Below, piece by piece: positions 23,801-38,800 of a DNA stretch of 64,000 nt (within the stretch, counting starts at the first letter, position 1; every line of letters starts with the position of its first letter). Under the pieces are notes generated by a model, which worked only from the letters and a program-made list of their open reading frames with translations, had not been told where the DNA came from and did not search any database. The DNA lies in contig CM067317.1 in NCBI GenBank assembly GCA_034231615.1, positions 46,882,876 through 46,946,875 of the forward strand, read 5' to 3'. The stretch comes from Meghimatium bilineatum (lineage: Eukaryota > Mollusca > Gastropoda > Stylommatophora > Philomycidae). The translations under genes were made by a program, and so were the position numbers.

Positions 23801-26800
23801 TCTTGTATATTGTTATATCTTGTATATTGTTTCGTATGTTATACTGTCTCTTGTATATTGTTATATCTTGTATATTGTTATATCTTGTATATTGTTATAT
23901 CTTGTATATTGTTATATCTTGTATATTGTTTCGTATGTTACACTGTCTCTTGTATATTGTTATATCTTGTATATTGTTATATCTTGTATATTGTATCGTA
24001 TGTTATACTGTCTCTTGTATATTGTTATATCTTGTATATTGTTTCGTATGTTACACTGTCTCTTGTATATTGTTATATCTTGTATATTGTTATATCTTGT
24101 ATATTGTATCGTATGTTATACTGTCTCTTGTATATTGTTATATCTTGTATATTGTTATATCTTGTATATTGTATCGTATGTTATACTGTCTCTTGTATAT
24201 TGTTATATCTTGTATATTGTTTCGTATGTTACACTGTCTCTTGTATATTGTTATATCTTGTATATTGTTATATCTTGTATATTGTTATATCTTGTATATT
24301 GTTTCGTATGTTACACTGTCTCTTGTATATTGTTATATCTTGTATATTGTTATATCTTGTATATTGTATCGTATGTTATACTGTCTCTTGTATATTGTTA
24401 TATCTTGTATATTGTTATATCTTGTATATTGTATCGTATGTTATACTTTCTCTTGTATATTGTTATATCTTGTATATTGTTATATCTTGTATATTGTATT
24501 GTATGTTATACTGTCTCTTGTATATTGTTATATCTTGTATATTGTTTCGTATGTTATACTGTCTCTTGTATATTGTTATATCTTGTATATTGTTTCGTAT
24601 GTCATACTGTCTCTTGTATATTGTTATATCTTGTATATTGTTTCGTATGTCATACTGTCTATTGTATATTGTTATATCTTGTATATTGTTTCGTATGCCA
24701 TACTGTCTCTTGTATATTGTTATATCTTGTATATTGTTTCGTATGTTATACTGTCTCTTGTATATTGTTATATCTTGTATATTGTTTCGTATGTTATACT
24801 GTCTCTTGTATATTGTTATATCTTGTATATTGTATCGTATGTTATACTGTCTCTTGTATATTGTTATATCTTGTATATTATTTCGTATGTTATACTGTCT
24901 CTTGTATATTGTTATATCTTGTATATTGTTTCGTATGTTATACTGTCTCTTGTATATTGTTATATCTTGTATATTGTTTCGTATGTTATACTGTCTCTTG
25001 TATATTGTTATATTGTTATATCTTGTATATTGTTTCGTACGTTATACTGTCTCTTGTATGTTGTTATATTGTTATATCTTGTATATTGTTTCGTACGTTA
25101 TACTGTCTCTTGTATGTTGTTATATTGTTATATCTTGTATATTGTTTCGTATGTTATACTGTTATATCTTGTATATTGTTATATCTTGTATATTGTTTCG
25201 TATGTTATACTGTCTCTTTATCTATATCTATTGATGCCATTTTTGAGTATTTTAATAAAAATCAGACCTAAACGTGCTGCACAGGATAGAAGGCAGAGCA
25301 AGCAATAGTAGTTTTAAGATGTACAATGTATGTAGTAAATGTCTACTAAGAAAGGTTGAGAGTACGTCTGATAGCGCAATCCACGGGTAACAAAAGTGGT
25401 TCACACAGACTACGTGACGTTTAACATTACGCATCAAGTTTACTCATGGATTCATTCTTGAGACTAGCGATAATTGAACCTGTCCGTTCAACCGCACCAC
25501 ATCGCCTAGCAACTATTGTACACGGGTTTTTCCGTACTTGACTAACCGCATCTCCATAAAAAGATGCGATTTTGACAACATCCGTATTAGTTGTATGTTA
25601 TATGTTTGTTGTTACTGAGGATGATTTAATACCTGTGCGGGATGTTAGTTGTTGTAATAGACCTTGTCTCGATTGGTCCGTTCTCAGTGACCTGAGTGCA
25701 CAGTTTAAATGTCTTGACAAAATCGCATCTTTTTATGGAGAGTCGGTTAGTCAAGTACGGAAAAACATGTGTTCGATAGTTGCTAGACGATTTGGTGCGG
25801 TTGAACGGACTGGTTCAATTCCCGTTAGTCTCAAGAATTTTTAATTTATCCTCTGGCTTCCTTCTTGAATTTTCGAATTTTCATGGATTCATATAGAAGC
25901 TGTATTAGAAGATACGCACTATATAGGCGTTAGTGATTCTTTGTCTGCAGCTGTGATGCAACCGTACAGATATCAGACAACAAACATACTTTAAGACTTA
26001 AAAGCTTCGTTGTTCTCAGAATGGAAATATGATCCACAGGCACATATCTCCACACAAGTGGTGGGGAACATACAACGACATATAACGAATAAATCTATGC
26101 GTTACATCGGATTAGATTGCCCGTGTGGCAAGCGGACCTCTAGCTCAGGGCCTAAAGAATAGGATCACTGTCTTCTTTCACTGCACGTCGTAGGAGAAGA
26201 TAAAGGAAAGTTGGGGGAATAGACAGATCACATGTTACCCGTGAAAATATCATTGTTACTCGCTCGAGTAACTAATGAGACCTGAATTTCTAGTTAAAGA
26301 TGCAACGAATAGGTCCAGTGCCTTATTTTCAGTCATGTCATAGTTGGTGATACAGGAAAGGTAGGGGTATATTGACAAACTATCATCTGTGAAAAAAAGC
26401 ACAATTGTCACATCGTGTCTCAATTTCTTACTTTTGCCTTTTATCAAACAATCCTTATGAGTGACGAAGAGATACAGGCAGCAGACATTGTACCTTTGTC
26501 AGTTTTATGGCTGACTCCTTGGTGACGGGCAGTGCCGGATTTACCTATACGCTAAACAAGCTATAGCTTAGGACCCCCACTTTCTTGTGGGGCCCCCAAA
26601 ATGTTTTATTTCACTATATATATTCTTAATCGTTAAAGGGCCCCATATCTCAAATAGCTTAAGGCCCATATCTCAAATAGCTTAGGGTCCTATCAAGTCT
26701 AAATCTGGCCCTGGTGACGGGGAATACAAGATATGCTATCACTGTGGATGAGTCCAAAAATCTGCTAGAAAAATGATGAAATAGTTGACGCAGCTGTCTG

Positions 26801-29800
26801 TGCTATGTAGAACGTGATAATCCTGGGATACTAGCTCACTGGAATACCTCGCTTCCTGTACTACGCATGCATTATACAACCATATATATTTGGGTTATTT
26901 TATCATCATCGCCATCGTCATCACTATTGCCACCACCACCATCATCATTGCCACCATCATCACTATTGCCACCACGACCATCATCATCACTATTGCCACC
27001 ACGACCATCATCATCACTATTGCCACCACGACCATCATCATCACTATTGCCACCACGACCATCAAAATTGCCATCATCATCATCGACATCATCATCACCA
27101 TCATCATCACCATTATAATGATCATCACTATCACAATCGGACTGTGTTACAACTGATGTTACAACTGATGTTACAACTGATGTTACAACTGATGTTAAAA
27201 CGGATGTTACAACTGATGTTACAACTGATGTTACAACTGATGTTACAACTGATGTTAAAACTGATGTTAAAACGGATGTTACAACTGATGTTACAACTGA
27301 TGTTACAACTGATGTTACAACTGATGTTACAACTGATGTTACAACTGATGTTACAACTGATGTTACAACTGATGTTACAACTGATGTTACAACTGATGTT
27401 ACAACTGATGTTACAACTGACGTTACAACTGATGTTAAAACGGATGTTACAACTGATGTTACAACTGATGTTACAACTGATGTTACAACTGATGTTACAA
27501 CTGATGTTACAACTGATGTTACAACTGATGTTACAACTGATGTTACAACTGATGTTACAACTGATGTTACAACTGATGTTACAACTGATGTTACAACTGA
27601 TGTTAAAACGGATGTTACAACTGATGTTACAACTGATGTTACAACTGATGTTACAACTGACGTTACAACTGATGTTAAAACGGATGTTACAACTGATGTT
27701 ACAACTGATGTTACAACTGATGTTACAACTGATGTTACAACTGATGTTACAACTGATGTTACAACTGATGTTACAACTGATGTTACAACTGATGTTACAA
27801 CTGATGTTACAACTGATGTTACAACTGACGTTACAACTGATGTTAAAACGGATGTTACAACTGATGTTACAACTGATGTTACAACTGATGTTACAACTGA
27901 TGTTACAACTGATGTTACAACTGATGTTACAACTGATGTTACAACTGATGTTACAACTGATGTTACAACTGATGTTACAACTGATGTTACAACTGATGTT
28001 ACAACTGACGTTACAACTGATGTTACAACTGATGTTACAACTGATGTTACAACTGATGTTACAACTGATGTTACAACTGATGTTACAACTGATGTTAAAA
28101 CGGATGTTACAACTGATGTTACAACTGATGTTACAACTGATGTTACAACTGATGTTACAACTGATGTTACAACTGATGTTAAAACGGATGTTACAACTGA
28201 TGTTACAACTGATGTTACAACTGATGTTACAACTGATGTTACAACTGATGTTACAACTGATGTTACAAGTGATCTAGAAAGAAGATAGATAATTCTACAA
28301 GCGTGTCATCTACACACTGTCCATAAATAAAATGAATAATTTATTGCCAATTATTGATCCCCCCGCTTGTCAACAAGCTGGCATGAATTCTTCTTCTTCT
28401 TCTTCAGCGTTCATTCTTAACCCCCTGCTGGATCTCCCTTTTAGCAATTCTCCAACTAGATTTCCAGTAGGATGTATGTAGTCCAGAGAATAGAAATGCG
28501 TTGTGTCGTCGTTTTATTTGCATCAATGGACATGTATATCTGTCTTTGGTGTGGCAAAAACTCAATTATTGCCCAAATTACCACCCCCCCCTTTCTTCCT
28601 ATAATAACTTTTGAAAAGTTAGAAAAATAACTACATTCTTTTCCCTCAGATTAAAAAAAAAATTTCAAATTCTAACAATTTAATTTAAAAAAAAGAAATA
28701 TTTTTAACGTCAACGTTTGTCAAACATCTCCAGTCCCTCCACCGCTGTCTACAGCTATCCTACTCTTTCATACCACACATCTCTCCCCATTTGTTGACGT
28801 AAAGTATGCAAAAACAACCATACGTTGGTTAATCTAGTGTTGTACGCGTGAGACCTTCAGACGTTTCGAATACGATTACTTTATCATAATCCACTCATTA
28901 CTACCGCATTACACTAATTATAGAATATCATATCAGGCTTGGAACTGTGTATAGTCAGTCATCACTACAACGTATCTCCGCCATGCAATCAACCAGAAAC
29001 GCATTCTTCATTACCGCTGTACTTACTTGCCTACTAGGAGGCCTGATAGCAGGACTTGGATTGGTTGTGTATGCCTATTTTGCTCATGTTCAATGTGATC
29101 CTTTTCAGGTATGACTTTGAATCTATTAATTTACTAAGTAGAATATATGATATCATTGTAACATTGTTTCTCAATCACTATATTATCAATGTCAAACGTG
29201 GACAATAACAACAAAATACAAAAGAAAACATGTTACAACAGAAATAATTTGTCGCTGTAGAATTCTTGAAATAAAAGTAAGAGACAGAATCAGAAATGAA
29301 AAAACATCAGAATACTAGCACACGCAATGCCAATCCTAGATTACATCAGAAGGCAACAGATTAAGTTGTTTTCTAATGCTTCTAGACTAACATTAGATAG
29401 TGACCCTAAAAAAACCATTGCTTCACAGAAACGGTGGATACAAAGCCAGAGGAATACCATGCAAAAGAAGGATTACAGAAATAAAAGAGTGAACGAAAAC
29501 AAACATATATGAAGAACACAAAAAGGACTCAAGAGAACTCTTCTACCCCTACCTTGCAAGGCATTAAGTTAGAAAAAAACTTGTTTCACAGTGCAAAAAA
29601 ATAGTTCCCTTTTGAGAAAAAAAATATTCTCAACTCCCCACCCCTCATATGCTCGTTCCTCTCAAATACAAATTACATGGGTGAACAGGGTCTCGCATTG
29701 CTGTCGTGCAGCCCCAGGGTTAGAAGATAACCAAGATCCTAAAATTATCTGCTCGTGTTGCACCCTGGAACATGAAATATAGTTGCTCTTTCTGTATTCC

Positions 29801-32800
29801 TGACCAACATTTCTAATCTCGTGTCCTTGTATGTGAATGCTGTAGATGGAATGAGAATTGCCTGCAAAAAGACAGTAAATATATTCACAACCACTACGCC
29901 ATACGTTCAACATCACTGTCTGCACAAAGTGATGCAAGGCATCTGTGCATTCCATCTTGGTCGGCCAAAAATGCAGGAACATTGAACCGATATCAATTTC
30001 CCTAATATAAAGTGATCTCACGAGTAAACATCGAATATGGAAAAGGCAACACAAGCTACAGGGCATCGTAGTGTACGTGAATATATTCAGTGACCAATGA
30101 AAGCATGGAAATATTCAAATGAGCAATGAAAATGACATAATTATTAGGTTATGCCAACAGGAGTAACTGTGAGTAAAATGTAACTTGCGTACTGCTAATT
30201 CTCAATTTTGCTACACCTAGTTGTAACAGTCGTAAAACATCAAAAGAATTCATAGCATCAATGGACTAACTAATGGCAATAATTTAGTGTCGTTGATTTT
30301 CGAAAGTCACATGCCCAAATTCTCTGCTATCCCACAGGTTTTTTTTAGGAAAAAATCGCTTCCAACCATATTTATGTTTATGAATTAGTAAAACAAGTGG
30401 AGAGAAGCAGAAAAAAAACTGTCAATACTGCATTTTACCAGTTCAGACGTTGCAGGGAGGGGATTGAATAGCTGTGCGATAAAGGCCGCATGCTCTTGCT
30501 GTCGCCACGTCATGTACAGGGTGAGTTTTTAAATTTACCCTCCGACAGAAAAAAACCCAGTCCTTACCAGGGATCGAACTCTAGACCTCACTCATGTGAG
30601 ACTAGCGTTCTGACCTCTCGGCCATGCGCCACCAACAGTAAAACAACAGACTGAATAAACAGGGAAATGATGCGGCTGTCTACATGACTGTCGTGGAACA
30701 TACAAACATACCTTCGAGCATAACCTGCAGAACTATCCCCAAGTTTAAACAGTTGAGATCCACCGAAGACGGATGTTTCAGGCCATCGGCGCAAATAAAA
30801 CGGCGACACAACGCATTTCCATTATCTGGACTACATCCTGCTGGAAATCTAGTAGGACCATGGTTCTGCTACAAAAGAGATCCAACGGGAGTTTGAGAAT
30901 GAACGCTGACGAGGAAGAAGAAGAAGAACAGTTGAGAGAAAAGTACTGGTCCAACGTGTCAGCTCTGTATACAAAGATATATAGAACTAAAGAAGCTCTG
31001 TAGAAAACGGTAGATATCCATACGACTTCTTTGTCGGTGTAAATATCAAGAAGCCATCAAAAGAAATAAAGAAAAATATAATCTCAACAATAAAATAATA
31101 TAAGCTGTTTACCGAATATTTCAACCATCAACAGGCTGGTATTATTTCTAACGCAAATCAACTTCCACCATATTTTGTGATGAATGCTATGAAAGATTGG
31201 CCAGGTATTGGTGGCATCTACGTGGCAATTATATTCAGCGCTTCTCTAAGTACTATCTCATCTGGTAAGTTCTAACACAACCTATTTTTGCTCTATACAA
31301 TTAATGCTGGCAATTAGTTATGAACGATATCACTTAATGTATGGAAAACCATGGCTGGATGTACTTGCCTGCCTATGATGATGATGCTGGTGGTGATGAT
31401 GGTCGTTATGATGATGTTTGTGATGATAATGGTTGTGATGACGTTGCTGATAATTATGGTAATAATGATGTTGATAATGGTGACGATGATGGTGATAATG
31501 GTGATGGTGAAGATGATAATAGAGAAAATAATGATAGAACTTCGAGGGAATACGAGTTCTTGGCTTTTATTCTGTGGTCGAGTTGTAATTCCAGCTCCAG
31601 ATTGATTGTTTTTTCTCTGTTAAAATTTTCTGTAGAGATATTTTCCACACCCTGTGTCATTCTCAGGTGACTTGTAGCCAGTGCTGTTGTAAAGTGTCAT
31701 TCTCAGGTGACTTGTAGTCAATGCTGTTGCAAAGTGTCATTCTCAGGTGACTTGTAGTCAATGCTGTTGTAAAGTGTCATTCTCAGGTGACTTGTAGTCA
31801 ATGCTGTTGCAAAGTGTCATTCTCAGGTGACGTGTAGTCAATGCTGTTGTAAAGTGTCATTCTCAGGTGACTTGTAGTCAATGCTGTTGTAAAATGTCAT
31901 TCTCAGGTGACTTGTAGTCAATGCTGTTGTAAAGGGCAATGTCACAAGCTGAACAATGTACTATTTCTATTCAATAGTTTTATCACAGCGGAGATTATGA
32001 GATGGGGCAGTAAACCTCACACCATATCTCCTTAGTTGCTTCTTACGTATTAGTTTCTAGCAAGACGCTGGAGGCGTTGAAGATTATTTAGGATCATGAT
32101 TCTCGCGACCTCGTTCCATACACTCAACATTCTGTCCAACAGATTCTGAGCCACGTCTAGGACATACTTATCTCAAAATTCTTTCAGCCTCAGTCTAAAT
32201 GCCACATATTGTCATGACCAGTAGACACGCGCTAAGCAATTCCAGCAATCTCCCTACTTCTTATCCATTTTCAAGGTTAAAAAATTGTTCATAGTTGACG
32301 TCATTGGGAGGTGGGTGACACCCTATCACCGTTAACGATTTTCTTCAAGAAAAAGATCTTTAATGTTATCTTAAGAAAGAGGAAATTACATATGAAAATG
32401 AGAAACTTACCGTTTTTTATAGGTAATCTCCCCCCCCCCCAATCCCGCCATACTGAAGACATATCCACAGTTCTGGAAATGCTAATATTAGGTTGATTTT
32501 TAAAAAAATGCATTTATTCATATTAAAAAACCTTGAATAAATTGCATTGTGCAATTTGCGATATAGGTCTACACAAAAACAAATAAAAAAACAACAACAA
32601 CACCACGGAACAATATTACGTTATATGCGCTTTGCCAACTACTTATGCTATGGAAACCTGTGTAAGTATAGTAAAAGTAAAGTGACCCATAACATTTATT
32701 AATGCTGTAGGGGTGTGAGATGTTAGCGATCTCACATTTCAGAGGCTCTGCAAATGAGGGCGGTAGCCATCTCCTCTCCCTCGCAGTCTTTACTTCCCGG

Positions 32801-35800
32801 ATTAATCCGGTACACATTTAAGGCTTGGGCGACCTGGGAGACGTTGCGATATGAAAAACATTTCCACCTCAACTGGGGAATGAACCCATAACCACCCATA
32901 TGCGCTACGCGGCTCCCCGTGTACACATGTTTCAAAGTAAGGTGTTCTTTTAGAAACACATTTTAGAGAACCTGTTGGTCCCTCCCCAAATAAAAAAAAT
33001 AAATCATTTCGGCCTTTCAAGCCAAAAAAAAAAAAACAGGTTGCCAACCAACAGACGTAGAAGGAAGAAAGATGAGAACGACATGTTACAAGAATAAGAA
33101 ATATATTGACAGAATCATGGTTTGTCATTCATCCAAAAGAATCATGGTTTGTCATTCATTCAACAGAATCATGGTTTGTCATTCATTCAACAGAATCATG
33201 GTTTGTCATTCATTCAATCGAGATTTATTATCAATTTCTCAGAGACATCTGTTTATGTTTCGGATGAAGTTTAATTTCTTTAAAGGTGACATAATGATTA
33301 TTGACAAACGCATTAGAGGATCAACTTTCCATTATGATATTATACAACCGTGAGGTAGTGATATCTATAGAAGTAATTCAACCAATGAAGACCCGATATG
33401 GTAGGACACTAAATGTCAATGGCAAAGAATATCCAGAGTATCTCGCACACAAATCATCTTCTGTCAATACTGCATTTTACCAGTTCAGGCGTTGCAGGGA
33501 GGGGATTGAATAGCTGTGTGATAAAGGCCGCATGCTCTTGCTTTCGCCACGTCATGCATAGGGTGAGTTTTTTTAATTTACCCTCCGACAGAAAAAACCC
33601 AGTCCTTACCGGGGATCGAACTCTAGACCTCACTCATGTGAGACTAGCGTTCTAGCCTCTCGGCCATGCGCCGCACAATCATCTTCGATATGTGAAATAA
33701 CCAAACAATCTATCACATATTAAAAAATAAATAACAATAAATAAAGGAGCAATGACTAATTTAGACATTGAGGACAAAATGTTACCTTTTTCAAGAAACA
33801 AATACAGAGAACAGAAACGAAAACTTAGTAGAGCGATTCATCGACAGCAGATATTGTGACTTTTTAACTCCGAATCACGAAACCTGTATGAAATTATGCA
33901 TAATATTCAAATGTTATGAATATGAATAACGTGAATATGAATAACGTGAATATGAATAACGTGAATATGAATAATGTGAAAAATATGAATTACTTGATGT
34001 GACCACTTATTCCCGTAATAAACCATATTTACATGTTTATTGTACGCATATCTTTACCTGTGTGAATATATGTAACTTTATATATAAAGTATGCACACTC
34101 CTCGACAATGACTCTAGGAGCACGAGATGTATGCACACTCCTCGACAATGACTCTAGGAGCACGAGATGTATGCACACTCATCGACAATGACTCTAGGAG
34201 CATGAGACGTATGCACACTCCTCGACAATGACTCTAGGAGCACGAGATGTATGCACACTCCTCGACAATGACTCTAGGAGCACGAGATGTATGCACACTC
34301 CTCGACAATGACTCTAGGAGCACGAGATGTATACACACTCCTCGACAATGACTCTAGGAGCATGAGACGTATGCACACTCACGACAATGACTCTAGGAAC
34401 ACGAGATGTATGCACACTCCTCGACAATGACTCTAGGAGCACGAGACGTATGCACACTCCTCGACAATGACTAGGAACAAGAGATGTATACACACTCCTC
34501 GACAATGACTCTAGGAGCACGAGACGTATGCACACTCCTCGACAATGACTCTAGGAGCACGAGAAGTATGCACACTCCTCGACAATGACTCTAGGAACAC
34601 GAGATGTATGCACACTCCTCGACAATGACTCTAGGAGCACGAGACGTATGCACACTCCTCGACAATGACTAGGAAAAAGAGATGTATACACACTCCTCGA
34701 CAATGACTCTAGGAGCACGAGACGTATGCACACTCCTCTGCATTTCTGTATTTAAAAAAGGGCGCATCGTCTTGTTTGTGTTGTTTTGCGTTTGCTCCAT
34801 TGTAATCCGAACGGATATTCGTGTGATCTCAACCGGGATCGTAGTTACGTTATGTCACCGTTATGCGCTTTGTATGTCCAGCACACTCGATTTCGGCATG
34901 TCTTGACATTTCGGGTGGGCTACCCTAGCCTGTGACAGCCTTCCTATCTGTCGCCAGGCAGCGAATGTATGCTGAGTCTACGCCGAGATGGTTTGTCTTT
35001 CACGTCTATCGTGCACGAGGTGTCCCGCCGCCAGTGAACTGGTCTCGAGTAATTAGACGTGTTGTGCCCGTGCCCATCGAGTACTGAACCTTTTCTCATC
35101 CTCGAGCCTGGTTCCGGTTTATGAAGAACTCAACGGAAGAGTTGGGCTCAGACTCGTTCGCCCTCTTAGCCGAAGTGTTATTCACCAACGACGTGAACCA
35201 CTCGTCCAAGTCCGAGTCTATACACACATTTAGGACGGCCAGGGACTAGCTGGAAGACTAGACAGAGAAGTAGAAACAAGGTGCCAGAAAGCAAACACAG
35301 TGACTTACCAACTTTCACCATTACTTCTTCATCCAAAGATCAAGATGGAAATTAAAAAACAAATAATATCTACAATTTTTTTTGCCAACACTGTGCTACC
35401 AATGTCAAACATGATCTTTAACAGCTTCGCAACAAAGACAATTCGTCACATGTAAAATGATGTGTCTGAGAAAAGCTGCAATGGTTACCAAACTAGATAA
35501 AATAAGAAATTAGGAAATTAGGAAAAGAGTTGGTATAATATCATGTATCGAAAATATTGAGAGACAGCAAGTATAATGGTTTGGTCACCTAATGAGAATG
35601 AAGCCAAACTAAATACTAATAAGAGCATATAACACAAGAATATCTGGGCGTAAGAACAAAGATAGACTAGAAAACGGTGGATAGAAAACATCAAGATAGC
35701 CGTGAACAAACATGGACTAAATGCAACATCGGCGACACATCTGGCCTTTGAACGATAGCTTAAGCTCCCACCCCTACGCTTAACGGCAAGTGCGAATGCG

Positions 35801-38800
35801 ATCAACAATCATTCACCTGGGGAAAGACAATAGACAATAGGGACTAGCATTTTGTTCTAGAACTAAACAGTGCTTGTCACCTAGGACTTCTGTGCTCATC
35901 GGGTACTGAACCTTTTCACTCCAATAGCATGATTCCGGTAAAGGAAAAACTCGACAGTAGAATTGGGCCCAGACTGAGATCACCGGTTATAGAAGCCTGT
36001 CTCAAGCAAACAACACTTTAGTTCCGATTTCATTGAAACACACATGCATACATTCTCTTTGCACATGCCGCTGCCCTCTAGCGGTGTGCTCACTTGTCAG
36101 TGTACTTGTTCTGCTATTATTCTTATGTTGCTTAACGCACCAATACCTCTAATAGCATCTGCCCACTTCGTAACAACTGCATTGGCCGCCCCTCCAATGC
36201 TTCTGCCGGACTGTCCAGCTTCGCTGTGTGGTGACAGTGCTGCTGCATGTGGTTGCGCGGAGATAGCCTGTCTATTTGCAGTCACATCTCTTTCCATCAA
36301 CAGCATCCCCATCCAGGAGCCTCAGAGTGTTAGCTAGGAATACAGCAAGAGCCGCTGTATTTCTATTTCCAGGGTGTACCACGAGGAGGTACTCTTATGA
36401 TATTTGTTATCTGCAAACCCTGGGTCCGCCGAGAGTAATGTGGTAATCTTGTAAAAAGTGGAAAAATGCTGCAGCTGAACAACTGGAAGTAGCAAGAAAG
36501 TCACGGATAGACCAAAATATGTCAACAGTGCTGATTCTATGCCCAAACTGTCGTAGGACACTGACAGTTCGAATATTCCGTATTATCCATCTACGTACTG
36601 TTAAGCGGTAGCCTTGTGGATAGTGAGCTTGCTTGCTATCATCTGGTTACAGCGTGCCAGGTTCGAAACCACGTCCGGATATAAGAAAAATAAAAAAAAA
36701 CCCGGGTTGTGATTTCTCACTTGATACAACCACTCCTCCAGTCGACTCATCTGTAAATGAGTACCTGGCGCATGAGTTAGGGAAGGTAAAAAACAGCAAG
36801 GAATGGAACTGTCCACCCCACATAATAGTTGCCGCGGCTTAGTACATGAAGAGTTATCTTCATCCCCGACGGCAGATGCCATGGGACCTACCTTTTTACT
36901 GTTAAGCATGGACATAATTCTAACTGAATTTGCAATACTGGATGTAACATCTGGTCATCACTACATGTGATGGACAAACACACACATATATCTTTATGTG
37001 GGGGTTTGTTTATGTTAATGAAAGCATCTGCATTTTGTGTGATGATCAACGCTTATTCTTATGTGAGCCCTTACTTATCTGTGAATGTATGCGCATGCTT
37101 GCGTATATCTATGTCGTTTCATACATGTATTATTTTGTGATTACACATACATTTTTGTGTGTATATGTATATATGTATGTTTGTATATATAGGTGTGAAC
37201 ATATGTTTGTGAGTTTGTACATTAGTGTATGTCTGTATTGTTAATGGATGTGTGTGTGTGTGTGTGTGTGCGTGCGCGCGTGCGTGGGTGCATGGGTGGG
37301 TGCGTGTGTGCGTGAGTGTGCGCGTAGGTTGGTGGGTGCGTGCGTGCATGCGTGTGTGTGTGTGTATGTATGTGTGTATGTCTTTGTGTATGTGTGTATA
37401 TGTGCATGCGTACATGTATGTGTGTATGTATGTAATTGTATACACACACCTCAACATTCATTTTTTCATTGTATTTTGTTTAATCTAGCCTCCATTCCGA
37501 ATAAAGCCATCTACTGACTCCCCGCCGCCAATACATTCCTACGCTCCCCCTTCCCCCATTTTGGAATTTGTTTATTGGTAGTTCCTTACTCTGTTTTTGT
37601 CCTCGTGGTTGTTTCCACATAATAATACTTTGAATTCTGTATTCACATTTCTCATCTTTTAAGTTAGTCTTTCACTTGATCTGATTTAACACTTGTGGTT
37701 TCTCCACCTTTCGCATCTCATTTTCCTTGATATGCCTCTATTTCTATCTATCAATAATGTGTAGGTTTTCGTGCGCACGGCGCAAAACATAAATGAACGA
37801 GCTTCTTTAAAAATTTAAAATTTCGTGTCTTAATGGAACAATTTTATAAACCTGTGTTTTACTTAAGTTCAAAATTTAAGTCATTTCCATGCAAGGAGTT
37901 TGTTCCAAGAACATCTCCTTGAGAGATATATATATATACATAGTATATATAGTTAGTTAGTTAGTCGTCGGATCATCATCACTGAAAACTGGACACATCC
38001 ATAGTTGCTCCGATCCTATACATATTATAGGGCCTATATTTTAAAATAATAAAGTTTTCGTTTCTCTTCGCTGTGTGTATTTGTTTCACGAAAAAAGTCC
38101 CCGTTGAACTTGCGACGTCGAAAAAGTCCGCATTCCTTAGTTTATTGTTATTTATTTGGAAAATATTTGATAGAACAGTCAGTAGCATTATTGCTTCATT
38201 ATACTTTTCATCGCGTATTCAATATGTAAACATGGTGGACACAATATTGTAATATTAGAGACGATTATAACTAATCAACTCACAGAATCTGTGTCTGAAG
38301 TGGTACATTTCCTTTCTCGATATACAATAATTAGTATGCCAGCAAAGGGTTAAGTGATGTGTTTCAATCAATCAATCAAGTGCTATGCCGACTGGCGTAG
38401 GCGATCATGTTTCTCCACGACTTTCTGTCGCTTGTGTTGTCAATTTGCTCGGTTGATGAGCCTCTACCGTGCCACGATACAAGCCCATCTAGCAACTTTT
38501 CTCTTTGTCGACCTCTATCTCTTCTCCCTTTGATCTTTCCAGTGGTTATTAAGTGTTCAAGCTGTGTTCTTCTCAGCACATGACCTAGAAACCTTAACTG
38601 TCTGCCTCTAATGTTTGATATGATTGATCTTTTTACGCCAGCATCAATGAGAACCTCTGCATTAGTTTTCTTGGCTGTCCATGGTATTTTCATCATTCTT
38701 CTCAGAAACCACATGTCTGTAGCCTCCAATTCACTTTAAATTTTCTTGTTTTTAGTCCATGCTTCACATCCATAAAAATGAATCGGTTCGATATAACATC

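Noticed and set aside
22675-25308. Three overlapping plus-strand frames of 828-877 codons
   Set aside because: They lie wholly in the 17-bp satellite, whose unit lacks stops in every frame. Ile/Val/Leu/Tyr/Cys repeat only, no domain.
27144-28277. 377-codon MLQL repeat frame
   Set aside because: 12-bp satellite artefact.
37119-37517. His/Thr- or Cys/Val-rich frames on both strands
   Set aside because: They follow the (TG)n microsatellite and have no other content.
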